From assembly GCA_030605085.1 (NCBI GenBank), contig JAUWBH010000092.1, forward strand, positions 1-23,334: a stretch of 23,334 bases of DNA, written 5' to 3'. Shown here in pieces: positions 6,775-15,019 of this stretch (within the stretch, counting starts at the first letter, position 1; the number at the start of each line of letters is the position of its first letter). This DNA is from Promethearchaeota archaeon (GTDB lineage: Archaea; Asgardarchaeota; Lokiarchaeia; Sigynarchaeales; SOKP01). The notes under the pieces are model-generated. The model searched no databases. It worked only from the letters and a program-made list of their open reading frames with translations, and had not been told where the DNA came from. The translations under genes were made by a program, and so were the position numbers.

Positions 6775-9441
6775 TTAATTCTTGATTTTTTCAATAACTT
6801 TAGGGATTTCGCAAATTTCTTCTTTGTAACTATCATCTAAGTTGGAAATTCCCTCTGAAATGTTTTTCACGCTTTCTAAAGAATAAATTAAACTTTCAAG
6901 ATAATCTATAAGGTCTCCTTTGAAAACGATAACCTTATATTCCATTTCTAAGTAATTACTGATTTGTTCAATGGATAATTTATCTTCAATTCTCAGAGTT
7001 AATATTAGTCTTTCTAAGTTCAATCTACCGCACTCGCAATAAGGATTATCGTTACAATTACAATTAAAAATATCCCTAGTCCATTTTGTAATAATATCTA
7101 TAAAATCGCGCGAAAAAGTTTTTCTTTTTCTCACATATTCTGCGTTCATTAAAGTTAAAACGCTCGCGCTAAAAAAATTGTTGGAGAAATATTTCATGCT
7201 AACATTTTTAGATAAATCCGCCACAATACTTTTAGAAATATAAACATTTTTTAATTCTTTAAGGTTTAAAGCTATATCAATAATCTTTTTCGCTTTGTTT
7301 CTTATGAACTCCATAATTTCTAAACTTTGGGCAATAGTTAAAAACGATTTTGCAATTGATCTTCCTAAATTTGTTGGTTTGTACGTAAAATTTTCTTTTA
7401 TACGAATCAATTTTAATGTATTTAATTTTTTTAGCAACTTTTCGATATTGTAATCACCATTAATCAAAAACTCATAAAATTGGTAAATTTTATCTCGTGC
7501 TATTCCTTGACTAAGCATTGATATAAAAGCTAACAATTCTGTAATTGTTTTATCTTCGTTAGGTTCCAATTCGAAATCTTTTATTTTACCATTTAATAAT
7601 TTAATAGCAATATTTTCTTCGGTCATTTTCATTTTAGGAGAATATATTTTCCCTGGTTCTACCAGCAGATATGCGAATCCTAATTCATGCTTTTTTAGCC
7701 TCCCAGCTCTGCCTAACATTTGCTCGAATTCGGCTACGGTTAACCAATTTATACCCATCGCTAACGAATCAAAAATTACTTGTCGAGCAGGAAGATCTAC
7801 TCCTGCTGCTAAGGCTGCTGTAGCAACAACACCTGCTATTATTTGTTTTTGAAATTCTGTCTCAATTATCTTTCTTTCGTCGTGGGTTAAACCTGAATGG
7901 TATGCTCTTACTTTAATTCCATGATTTTGAAGATAATTCGTTAAACCTTCACATTTTTTTCTTGTATTTGTAAAAATAATCGATTGCCCTTTAAAACCAT
8001 ATCTTGATTTCTTTGAATAGGCAGATCTTGCTAATTTTGAAATGAATCGATGTTTGAAATGTTCGTTAAGGCATAATATTAAATGGCGCTCAATTGGAAC
8101 GGGTCTATTATTATACCTAATCAAAATGCAGTCAAGCTTTTTTGCTAAAGTTTCTGGAGAACCTACTGTTGCGCTAAGATATAAAAACTGAGAATTCCTA
8201 TAAAGAGATTTTAAACGCGCTATAAAACCATCTAGTAGAAATCCACGGTCTGGATCTATTAATGTTTGAATTTCATCGATTATAATTGTTTCTATATTTC
8301 CTAATCGTTCTTTATTTCCACTCCTTAAAATATAATCAACGGCTTCATATGTAGCAATTATTATATCGGCATTAATTAATTTTTCTAAGTTATCTTCCAC
8401 TTTTTTTTCAAGCAAGGATTCCCCTACTCTTTTAAATATTTTCAAATTTAAGGGCTTATACTTTCGTTTAAATTCCTCTGTTCTTATATTGGCCAGAGCC
8501 ACAATCGGAACTAGATAGAGCATTTTCGAGTTTTTATTAAGAAGTATCTTCGAAATTCCCGCTAATTCTCCGACTAATGTCTTCCCCCCACTCGTTGGAG
8601 CCATTATCAATTGATTAGAACGCTCTGATAAGAGTCCATTCTCGATAGAAATCGCCTGAATAGGTAAAAGTGTGGAAATCTTTGAACTTTCCAGAACTTT
8701 CATAAAAGATTCAGGAATCTCTACTTCTTTAAGATTATAGTTAAGATATTTTTTGCTAATAGTTGGATTTTTTTCAATATCATAAAGAGTTACATCTCTA
8801 TTGGCAACTGGATTAAAATCTGGTTTAAATACGCTCAGAACTTTTTTTAAATTTTTAAATTTTAAAATCATATGGTTAAAGAAATTTTTTAATTTAGGAC
8901 TAATTCGTTCTCTTGTTATTAGACCCCTTACCCTTGCCTCTCTTAATACGATATCTAATGCGCATTCTGAGCAAATTATTTGATTTTTAAACGATTTTAT
9001 TTGAATTCCCTCGTTTAATATTGTAAATTTATTATCTTTTAAGCATAACTCACATAATATTAATTTAATTATCTTATTTTTATCATATTGAAAATTACCA
9101 AGCATCTCCATTACAGGTTCTAATTCTTCTGAATTTGTTTGGCTCGAAAATGCGATAAATTTGTTTTCTTCGGCAAGCAAGAATTTTTTAAAAAGTCGAG
9201 GATTTACAGGAGTATAGCCTCCATCTTCCATAATTTTATTAAATTTTAGTGGTCGCATTTTATTTTTAATATCTAAACCAAATTCAACCATTCCCCTAAA
9301 AAATGGTTTGTTAACGTACGATACTATCCCTTTCTTCTTAAGTGATTTAAGGTAAAAGAAGTTAACATTGAAGAGTAAATCTTTTTTATGCTCCCGGTTC
9401 TTGTCGAGAACAATAAAGTATCTTCTTGTAGAAATTGACAT
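6775..9441 (-). CDS. Ski2-like superfamily 2 RNA helicase, ASH-Ski2 type
   Basis: An 888-residue ATP-dependent helicase. Core motifs in order: Walker A APTSGGKT (281-288), Walker B DEIQ (389-392) in place of the usual DExH, SAT (423-425), TNTRKKCE (491-498), ATAALAAGVDLPAR (540-553) and QMLGRAGR (574-581). Two zinc-binding clusters flank the core: CELC (130-133) with CSEC (157-160) in the N-terminal region, and CNCNDNPYCECG (794-805) near the C-terminus. This combination of Ski2-like core, N-terminal extension with Cys cluster, and C-terminal CxC...CxC cluster matches the archaeal ASH-Ski2 group (DUF5814-containing). That group is linked in Thermococcales to RNA decay with the exosome/aRNase J and to the ribosome. 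Hel308, the DNA-repair relative, lacks these clusters. The start ATG at 9441 gives a basic N-terminus (MSISTRRYF). Family confident, exact subfamily likely. Confidence 0.88.
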   Translation of the reverse strand: MSISTRRYFIVLDKNREHKKDLLFNVNFFYLKSLKKKGIVSYVNKPFFRGMVEFGLDIKNKMRPLKFNKIMEDGGYTPVNPRLFKKFLLAEENKFIAFSSQTNSEELEPVMEMLGNFQYDKNKIIKLILCELCLKDNKFTILNEGIQIKSFKNQIICSECALDIVLREARVRGLITRERISPKLKNFFNHMILKFKNLKKVLSVFKPDFNPVANRDVTLYDIEKNPTISKKYLNYNLKEVEIPESFMKVLESSKISTLLPIQAISIENGLLSERSNQLIMAPTSGGKTLVGELAGISKILLNKNSKMLYLVPIVALANIRTEEFKRKYKPLNLKIFKRVGESLLEKKVEDNLEKLINADIIIATYEAVDYILRSGNKERLGNIETIIIDEIQTLIDPDRGFLLDGFIARLKSLYRNSQFLYLSATVGSPETLAKKLDCILIRYNNRPVPIERHLILCLNEHFKHRFISKLARSAYSKKSRYGFKGQSIIFTNTRKKCEGLTNYLQNHGIKVRAYHSGLTHDERKIIETEFQKQIIAGVVATAALAAGVDLPARQVIFDSLAMGINWLTVAEFEQMLGRAGRLKKHELGFAYLLVEPGKIYSPKMKMTEENIAIKLLNGKIKDFELEPNEDKTITELLAFISMLSQGIARDKIYQFYEFLINGDYNIEKLLKKLNTLKLIRIKENFTYKPTNLGRSIAKSFLTIAQSLEIMEFIRNKAKKIIDIALNLKELKNVYISKSIVADLSKNVSMKYFSNNFFSASVLTLMNAEYVRKRKTFSRDFIDIITKWTRDIFNCNCNDNPYCECGRLNLERLILTLRIEDKLSIEQISNYLEMEYKVIVFKGDLIDYLESLIYSLESVKNISEGISNLDDSYKEEICEIPKVIEKIKN

Positions 9442-9470
9442 ATATAAATAGAAAGAATAAAGAGTTTAAA

Positions 9471-9662
9471 TTAAAAACCAAAGACTTGCTTAATTTTATC
9501 GTAAATTTCTTTAATTTGTCTAAGTTTAGCCTCATCACCTGTATTTAAATAGTGCTCAATCCACTGCTGGAGTCCTCCTTGTATGATTAAAGAGAGCGCT
9601 TATCTCCCTTTTTTAATCCAATCCAACAGATATTGTACCGCTTGTCTTTCTGCTTCACTCAT
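9471..9662 (-). pseudogene. Small 63-codon gene interrupted by an in-frame TAA
   Basis: Upstream of the helicase on the same strand, a frame begins with ATG (9662-9660) and reads MSEAERQAVQYLLDWIKKGR. It then meets TAA (9602-9600) and continues in the same frame for 42 residues (ALSLIIQGGLQQWIEHYLNT, then GDEAKLRQIKE and IYDKIKQVFGF) to a second TAA (9473-9471). Both halves look like real protein: amphipathic helices with a balanced composition and no other stop. The two halves together would make a small helical protein of about 62 residues. The family is not recognised. It could be a recent pseudogene, a sequencing or assembly error, or a read-through gene. AAGGAGG occurs on the - strand just after the stop (around 9577-9571) but no in-frame ATG/GTG/TTG start follows at suitable distance. 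Confidence 0.5.
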
Positions 9663-9863
9663 GACAATCAATTTTACTTTTTTTTTTAATTAATTTTAAT
9701 GATTTTATATAAAAATATATATAATTCTACTATTTTATAACTTTTCTTTAAGTAACTTTTTAGATTCAAACTTGTTTTAGACTTCGTTTGAACAATTTTT
9801 ATTAGAATCTTTTAATATATCTTTGTATAATTTTAATAAAATTGAAAACCTAAAAATAACATA

Positions 9864-9918
9864 CTTATAATTTTTTATTAATAGAAAAAATTAATAAGTA
9901 CTTTAATAAAAGGAGATG
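9864..9918 (+). promoter_or_regulatory. Promoter region and ribosome site of the DnaJ-zinc-finger-like gene
   Basis: The 264 bases between the broken small gene and the next + strand gene are very AT-rich. A TATA-like CTTATAATT (9864-9872) lies about 60 bases before the start codon, and AGGAGATG (9911-9918) is a clear Shine-Dalgarno, with eight bases between it and the ATG at 9927. Nothing else was recognised in this stretch. Confidence 0.5.
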
Positions 9919-9926
9919 AAAAAGAA

Positions 9927-10880
9927 ATGCCATCTGTGCGAATTAAAACACCAAATTTAGACGATATATTCGAACGCTGGAAGCAAAAAGCAGCGAGGAC
10001 CCAAAGAAAAATAATGGAAAAACAATTTGGGACGAAAGGTTCGGTATTTTCCTTAGATGCGATATCGGCCGCTGAATATGTCGTTCCACCAGCGCTCAAA
10101 GGAGCCGCTATTTACTTTTCAATACAAAAAACGGTTTCTGCTTCTACAAAGAAAGAAGAAAATCTTGTGTCAGCACCTCGATTGGGTAGAGAGACTTTTT
10201 ATTTATTTAGAGGTAAAGTAAATAAAGAAATTTGGAAAGGCGGTGCAGAAGTTCCAATGTACGATTCAATAAAAACTGTTTCATGTAAGAATTGCCGAGG
10301 GAACGGATACATTGAAGATAAATGCAAAACATGCAAAGGTACAGGAAAAATAGCAGAAGATTGGAATGTTATCACGGGTGAGGCGCAGAAGAAAGAAAAG
10401 AAAACATTTGAATATCCATGCGGAGATTGTTTTGGAACGGGAAAGCTGCAATATCCTTGTAAGGAATGTGGGGGTCACAAAAATCTCTATAAGTACGGAA
10501 TTCTTCCCGTACCTTTCCAAACAGTTGTATCTGGTTTACCTATACTTCACAGCAGCTTGCAAACTAAATATGAAAAGGAAATTGGAAAAGACCTTCAAGT
10601 ACTCATTGAAAAAGTTGAAGCTATAAAATTTGGAAATTTCAAAGACCTTAACGATAAAGCAGAAGGATCTCTGGGGTATTGGGATAAAAATGTTAAAAAA
10701 ACAATCAATACCGCGGGAAACGATTACAAAAAATTTGAGAAAGATAAGGAAACAAAAATAGTTTCTCAAATCTATCTATTTCCGATGATTCGACTTAATT
10801 GCGCAACTAAAAAGGGTAAGAAGTTCGAGATTTATAGCCTTGGATCAGAAGCTAACTTTTTTGTATATTCTAACTTTTAA
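9927..10880 (+). CDS. DnaJ-type zinc-finger protein without J domain
   Basis: The 317-residue protein has four CxxCxGxG-type elements in the middle: CKNCRGNG (120-127), CKTCKGTG (133-140), CGDCFGTG (165-172) and CKECGG (178-183). Pairs 1+4 and 2+3 should bind two zinc ions, as in the cysteine-rich domain of DnaJ/Hsp40. There is no J domain (no HPD motif) and no DnaJ C-terminal peptide-binding domain. The N-terminus is basic and helical, and the C-terminal half is Lys-rich and unlike known chaperone parts. J-less proteins with this zinc domain occur in eukaryotes (SSUH2-like) and bacteria (for example BSD2-type and TrpRS-associated forms), so a protein-folding or interaction role is plausible but unproven. 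Start is fixed by the Shine-Dalgarno AGGAGATG upstream. A run of ten T follows the gene. Confidence 0.78.
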   Translation: MPSVRIKTPNLDDIFERWKQKAARTQRKIMEKQFGTKGSVFSLDAISAAEYVVPPALKGAAIYFSIQKTVSASTKKEENLVSAPRLGRETFYLFRGKVNKEIWKGGAEVPMYDSIKTVSCKNCRGNGYIEDKCKTCKGTGKIAEDWNVITGEAQKKEKKTFEYPCGDCFGTGKLQYPCKECGGHKNLYKYGILPVPFQTVVSGLPILHSSLQTKYEKEIGKDLQVLIEKVEAIKFGNFKDLNDKAEGSLGYWDKNVKKTINTAGNDYKKFEKDKETKIVSQIYLFPMIRLNCATKKGKKFEIYSLGSEANFFVYSNF

Positions 10881-10898
10881 AGGCTAAAAACTAATTCA

Positions 10899-10908
10899 TT
10901 TTTTTTTT
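10899..10908 (+). terminator. Oligo-T terminator after the DnaJ-zinc-finger-like gene
   Basis: A run of ten T begins 18 bases after the stop codon and is followed by more T-rich sequence to about 10930. Archaeal RNA polymerase terminates at such T tracts without needing a hairpin, and none is seen here. Confidence 0.55.
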
Positions 10909-11018
10909 ATTTTTAATTTATATTTTTCAGATTTTTCATATGATAAGTAAACTAAGTAAACTAAATTAGTTACTATAAATTCTTTTTTCTCAAGAATAAA
11001 CTCTTTTTTTGATATTAA

Positions 11019-11678
11019 ATGGAAGCAATACTTCTATCGTGGAGTGGGGGGAAAGATAGTGCTCTTGCTCTAAACGATATATTAATGGAAAAAAAGTATT
11101 CCGTAAAATTTTTATTTACAACTATTTCAGCTGAATATAATAGAATAAGCATGCATGGTGTAAGGAAGGAATTACTAGAAAAGCAAGCGGAATCACTTGG
11201 AATTCCTGTTCATATAATCCGACTTCTAAAAAATGTTAATAATGATGAATATGGCAATATAATGAAAAGAGAAATGCTCCAATTTAAATCTAAAAATGTT
11301 ATTTATATAGCTTTTGGAGATATATTCTTGGAAGATGTTCGTGAATATCGTGAAGCTAATCTCGCGAGTATAGGAATGAAAGCTGTGTTTCCACTTTGGG
11401 GGAAGAATTCGATGGAGTTAGCAAAACAATTTTTAGATCTAGGGTTCAAAGCAATAATTACTAGCGTTGATTCAAAAGTTCTTGATAAATCTTTCGTTGG
11501 CCTACGATTTGACGATAACTTTTTAAATTCTCTTCCTACGAATGTTGATCCTTGCGGTGAGAACGGGGAATTTCACACATTTGTCTTTGATGGACCATTT
11601 TTCCAGCATCCAATTCGATTCAATAAAGGGAAAGTTGTATATCGGGAAGAACGCTTTTATTTTATTGATCTCCTTTAA
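11019..11678 (+). CDS. ATP-pyrophosphatase of the diphthine-ammonia ligase (Dph6) family
   Basis: The 219-residue protein begins with the N-type ATP-pyrophosphatase loop SWSGGKDSALAL (8-19). It then shows MHGVR, AFGDIFLEDVREYRE, PLWG, and the C-terminal family signature DPCGENGEFHTFVFDGP. These are the hallmarks of the archaeal/eukaryotic Dph6 group (COG2102). Its eukaryotic members form an amide on diphthine of elongation factor 2, the last step of diphthamide synthesis, using ATP and ammonia. Length agrees with the single-domain archaeal form. The start ATG follows AT-rich sequence with no clear ribosome site. No other dph gene is in the window, so the exact substrate is inferred from family. 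Confidence 0.88.
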   Translation: MEAILLSWSGGKDSALALNDILMEKKYSVKFLFTTISAEYNRISMHGVRKELLEKQAESLGIPVHIIRLLKNVNNDEYGNIMKREMLQFKSKNVIYIAFGDIFLEDVREYREANLASIGMKAVFPLWGKNSMELAKQFLDLGFKAIITSVDSKVLDKSFVGLRFDDNFLNSLPTNVDPCGENGEFHTFVFDGPFFQHPIRFNKGKVVYREERFYFIDLL

Positions 11679-11916
11679 TTGAATTTAATGGAACTAAACT
11701 AAATGTATTATATTGGGTTTTGAAGCATTAAACTAATTACATAAAATCAATCGTAAATTTTCTCTTTATAAATTTTTACCGAAAAATTGAATTATCTACA
11801 TTTAAAATTAAATATATAGATATTATCGTCTTTAAAAAAGAAGATACTAATCAAGGATAGTATTATCTGACATTCTCAAGACGTAATAATGAGAGAATTT
11901 TGAATAAATCAGTAAA

Positions 11917-13236
11917 TTAACGAGCTATAATCAATATAAAGGATACCCATGCTTTACGCTCTTTTTTCTTGGGTTTGACCAAGTATTTCCACAGATACCT
12001 CCTTGGCAAAGTCATTGGAGGTAAATGTCCATGTTCTACAATGTACGCATTGAATACGAACTCTTGATGCTGGTAAATATAATCATGTTGCTTTCTGAGG
12101 CGTCCATGACCTTTAACCTGTGAATGCTTTCCCTCAACCATGTTAGATATCACGTGTTTACCATTAAAAATTTTTAATACGGCGGTTAATAGTTCTTTCA
12201 TCCACTTGTACGAGCCCGCACGCAGCGAGATCTTATTAGTCTCAGGATTTACAAACATTTTAGCACTGCCAGATTGCGCTTTTTTGTATAATTGATACTT
12301 TTCGTATTTTTGCCGCCATCGAGATCCGCACCATTGCATCCAAGCTGTTTGGATCTGATGATTAGCTGGACACCCTCTACTGGGAAACATCCTCCCGTGA
12401 ATTAGCTTAATCGACCAATCAATTCTCAATTCTTTCTTTCCCTCACAAAACGCTCTCCAATTTGTTTTTATTTGGTAATGGAGCAGATGAGGTCCTAATT
12501 GTTCGTAAGTATTGATAAAAATTGTTCCAAGCTCTCTTGGATCGTGTAGTTGCTGAATGTGAATGATTTTCTTCTTCATGCTCATTATCAATCTCTTGTA
12601 CGCTTTCTCTCCATCACTGATAAATATGTTTAATTGTTGTCTTATAGATTCGTCGATTCCGTAAAAAACATCCTTGATGTACCATTCCAAATATTTCTTT
12701 ACAACGGGACCTGCTGCGAGAATCTTGAAATCATGTGAAACAAATTCCACTTCTGAATTATAATTCTTTCTGGAAACAAAAAAGGTCTCGTCGCCGAACA
12801 TGATACCACATGAAAGTGGGGACCTTGGATGTTCTAATAGAGCTCTATTCTGTGAATAAGCCACCCGTATTATCTGTTTTTTAAATATACTAAGCTTCGG
12901 TTGGGGAATTCCGTACCGTTTCGCCACGCCCGAAAGCGGAAATCCTAAAATAAAAAGGCCATGAAGGAGCTTCTGTATTTTTTTCACATATATGTTAGAA
13001 TCTTGTATTGTAATTTTATTACTTAAGCGGGAATTACATGTTTTACACTTATATCTTTGTTTATTTCCATTTTTCAAGAGGTTGTGTCCATCTTTTATAG
13101 GTTTATAGGGATGAGGGCATTGGTGTTCTTGGCATGAATTATATTTTTTATTCTTCTGCGTAAAAGAAAATTTTATTGGAATTTTCACATTTAACTTTTC
13201 TATTGCTACCATGAAAGGAGAGTTATCATTAAACAC
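11917..13236 (-). CDS. DDE transposase with N-terminal zinc ribbon
   Basis: A 439-residue transposase-like protein. The N-terminus has a zinc ribbon (C35, C40, C64, C67; the later pair reads YKCKTC) followed by a helix-turn-helix-like stretch (LSGVAKRYGIPQPKLSIFKK, about 101-120). The putative catalytic triad is D149 in MFGDETFF, D208 in FISDGEKAY, and E368 in NMVEGKHSQVKGHGR. The last motif resembles the N-x-E-G...K signature of IS1/IS1595/MULE-like enzymes. The frame is open and full length, so the enzyme may be active. M9 (MVAIEK) is an alternative start. It lies opposite to its neighbours between two unrelated genes, consistent with insertion. I could not find convincing terminal inverted repeats or a target-site duplication, so element ends are not set. 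IS family not assigned. Confidence 0.78.
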   Translation of the reverse strand: MFNDNSPFMVAIEKLNVKIPIKFSFTQKNKKYNSCQEHQCPHPYKPIKDGHNLLKNGNKQRYKCKTCNSRLSNKITIQDSNIYVKKIQKLLHGLFILGFPLSGVAKRYGIPQPKLSIFKKQIIRVAYSQNRALLEHPRSPLSCGIMFGDETFFVSRKNYNSEVEFVSHDFKILAAGPVVKKYLEWYIKDVFYGIDESIRQQLNIFISDGEKAYKRLIMSMKKKIIHIQQLHDPRELGTIFINTYEQLGPHLLHYQIKTNWRAFCEGKKELRIDWSIKLIHGRMFPSRGCPANHQIQTAWMQWCGSRWRQKYEKYQLYKKAQSGSAKMFVNPETNKISLRAGSYKWMKELLTAVLKIFNGKHVISNMVEGKHSQVKGHGRLRKQHDYIYQHQEFVFNAYIVEHGHLPPMTLPRRYLWKYLVKPKKKERKAWVSFILIIAR

Positions 13237-13402
13237 ATTTATTATTATAGAGAGTATAGATTTATCGTTCCCATGGATGACTCAGATTTTTAAATCATTG
13301 TATAGCAATTGACAATTATTGAGTTGGTAAATTAGTAAGAAGCATGATGCAAAGATTTTTTAAAAATTGATGGAAAAAATTTTTAATAAAAAAGGATTTT
13401 GT

Positions 13403-13423
13403 TACCTAAAAGGTATAAATACC
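13403..13423 (+). promoter_or_regulatory. TATA promoter with overlapping inverted repeats before the longin-domain gene
   Basis: The sequence TACCTAAAAGGTATAAATACC holds a TATA box (TATAAAT, 13414-13420). It also has two nested inverted repeats: TACCT/AGGTA spaced by three bases and GGTAT/ATACC spaced by two. The TATA box is about 50 bases before the TTG start at 13467. GGTGA just upstream of the TTG (13459-13463) looks like a ribosome site. Inverted repeats over a TATA box could be a repressor operator; this is inference. Confidence 0.5.
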
Positions 13424-13466
13424 AATTATTGGGTAAAAAGAATATTAAATAGAATAGGGTGATTAT

Positions 13467-14819
13467 TTGACGCATTTTAAATTGGTTGCGGGATTGGATT
13501 GTGGAGTAGACAAATCTGTGTGTCAATTTGGATATCCCGAGAATTGTATTAATTGTTTGTCGAAAAAATTTAGCGATGCGGATCTTTTAGTTGATATTAT
13601 TGAAGCTATAGAATCCGAATCAGAGCAAAAAAGAATGGAAATGTTATATAAACATATTTGGAGGAAATACCAAGATGTAGGAACTATCCGGCATTTCGTA
13701 ATTCTTGCTGAAGGCGGAATCCCTGCATTCAATATGGCAATAGGTGATTTACCTATAGACGCTACTCTGATCTCTGGATTTATCCAGGCAAATATCACAT
13801 TCTCATCCAGAGAATTAACATTACTAGATCGAATTAATCCAGAAAAGAAACTTTACGAGTTAGAATATAAAAATTTTAATCTCCTTATGTGTAAGGGTAA
13901 ATTGAGCATAATTTGTTTAATTCTCGATAAAAAAGCTTCAAATAATTTAAGAGAATTGCTCATAAATTTTTCGAATATTTTTGAAGATAATTATGAAGAT
14001 GAAATAAAGGAATTTGAGGAAACAGGTGATTTAGGTATATTAGATCCGGTTAGAAGTTTAGTTGGAAAAATCTTTGAGACCACCATGTTTGATCCACTCA
14101 CTCTCTCTTCTCAAATACCCCCAAATATTATTGATAATTTTCCTTTAGTTCAAAAAGCTATATATGAATATGCTAAGGATTTGTTAAAAGAAGAAACATT
14201 TTTTTTTATATCAACCCTTATAGATACAACTTCAAAACTATTGGGAGTGATTTCGAATGAAGAAATCCTTTGGAATATGCGTCAAATGATGCTAGAAAAT
14301 ATTATTATTTACAGAAATCTAGAATTTCAAGATCAAGAATTAGAATCTAAAAGGCAAGAAATACAAAATAGGGAATTTATCGTTCAAAGCCTCATGGAAA
14401 TAAAAGATTGGGAGGAAATAATTTTAGAATGTGAAGATATGAGCCTTGAGGATGGTTATATAAAAATTAATTCTTCCATGAAGAAAGGTGAAATCGCAGA
14501 AGCAAATGCTGCCTATCAAGAGGCGTTATTTGAATATCAAAAAGCACTTAAATACGCAAATGAATTCAATATGGAAATGGAAATGGATGAAATCTCCGCT
14601 AAAATTTTAGAAATTATAAAGCTTAACAAAAAAGTTGAATTAGATTTCGCTATAGCAAAAGCAAATAAATCAGAAAAGAAAAAGGACTACGTAATTGCTT
14701 TAAAATATTTGTATCAAATTAAAGATATGTTAACTACTGAAAATGATGATGGAATACACGATAATCAATTACAGAAACTGAATAATAGGATTAGAAAAAT
14801 TCAAAATCATTTAAAATAA
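13467..14819 (+). CDS. Longin-domain protein with Cys-rich N-terminus and helical-repeat tail
   Basis: A 450-residue soluble protein. Residues 1-35 contain five Cys (C12, C19, C27, C30 and neighbours) in CQFGYPENCINC, possibly a metal site. Residues of about 74-190 have the longin order: strands RHFVILAEGGIPAFNMAIG, a helix after the DATLISGFIQANITFS segment, strands KKLYELEYKNFNLLMCKG and LSIICLILDKK, then helix LRELLINFSNIFED. Such Asgard longin proteins often carry extra regulatory parts. The C-terminal 200 residues are helices, with TPR-like pairs (EANAAYQEALFEYQKALKYA, about 348-367; KKDYVIALKYLYQIK, near 413). The start is TTG at 13467 with GGTGA four bases before it. It ends within a 16-bp tandem repeat. 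The role is probably as an adaptor or GTPase partner, by analogy only. Confidence 0.65.
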   Translation: MTHFKLVAGLDCGVDKSVCQFGYPENCINCLSKKFSDADLLVDIIEAIESESEQKRMEMLYKHIWRKYQDVGTIRHFVILAEGGIPAFNMAIGDLPIDATLISGFIQANITFSSRELTLLDRINPEKKLYELEYKNFNLLMCKGKLSIICLILDKKASNNLRELLINFSNIFEDNYEDEIKEFEETGDLGILDPVRSLVGKIFETTMFDPLTLSSQIPPNIIDNFPLVQKAIYEYAKDLLKEETFFFISTLIDTTSKLLGVISNEEILWNMRQMMLENIIIYRNLEFQDQELESKRQEIQNREFIVQSLMEIKDWEEIILECEDMSLEDGYIKINSSMKKGEIAEANAAYQEALFEYQKALKYANEFNMEMEMDEISAKILEIIKLNKKVELDFAIAKANKSEKKKDYVIALKYLYQIKDMLTTENDDGIHDNQLQKLNNRIRKIQNHLK

Positions 14820-14836
14820 AAATCATTTAAAATAAA
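14805..14836 (+). repeat. Tandem 16-bp duplication across a stop codon
   Basis: The unit AATCATTTAAAATAAA occurs twice head to tail (14805-14820 and 14821-14836). The first copy encodes the last residues and stop codon of the longin-domain protein, and the second is just outside. It looks like a slippage duplication without coding effect. Confidence 0.8.
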
Positions 14837-14902
14837 AATGAATAAAAGACAGTTATATCATTTTTTTCCCTCTGTAGCAAAAGAAAAATCATCGTTTGAA
14901 AT

Positions 14903-14918
14903 AGAAAAGATATAAATA
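14903..14918 (+). promoter_or_regulatory. BRE/TATA promoter of the trp operon
   Basis: AGAAAAG (14903-14909, purine-rich BRE-like) precedes TATAAATA (14911-14918), a textbook archaeal TATA box. Transcription would start about 25 bases further, near 14938-14945. This places the start codon of the tryptophan-rich leader peptide (14966) 20-28 bases into the transcript and the first longer gene about 260 bases downstream. It is the only strong promoter seen before the trp genes. Confidence 0.65.
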
Positions 14919-14965
14919 TGATTTATCCTTAATTTACTCATAAAATTTAAAATATGATCAAATAA

Positions 14966-15019
14966 ATGGCAACTGTAAAAGTATACGCTTTCCGTTGGCA
15001 GTGGTCTTGGCGCGCTTAA
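14966..15019 (+). CDS. trpL: trp operon leader peptide, MATVKVYAFRWQWSWRA
   Basis: A 17-codon frame starts with ATG (in-frame TAA directly before it, so no longer version exists) and ends with TAA at 15017-15019. It encodes MATVKVYAFRWQWSWRA, with Trp codons at 14996-14998, 15002-15004 and 15008-15010. Three Trp in five codons is far above the roughly 1% Trp of proteins in this window. It lies between the trp promoter and the trp genes. Its 3' end overlaps the first arm of a set of alternative RNA hairpins, exactly as bacterial trp leader peptides do (E. coli trpL has tandem Trp codons at the same relative place). The expected role is as a sensor: low charged tRNA-Trp stalls the ribosome on these codons and changes leader RNA folding. 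No Shine-Dalgarno is obvious; initiation on a short 5' leader is assumed. Confidence 0.8.
   Translation: MATVKVYAFRWQWSWRA

Noticed and set aside
6775..9441. Hel308 DNA-repair helicase
   Set aside because: Core motifs are shared, but the two Cys clusters and the N-terminal extension fit the ASH-Ski2-type RNA helicase better.
11872..11898. Hairpin ATTCTC/GAGAAT downstream of the transposase stop as a terminator
   Set aside because: Short stem with a 15-base loop and no T run on the transcribed - strand.
11865..13287. Weak inverted pair ATCTGA (11865-11870) and TCAGAT (13282-13287) flanking the transposase as element ends
   Set aside because: Only 6 bp match, no matching flanking duplication; such pairs are expected by chance in AT-rich DNA.
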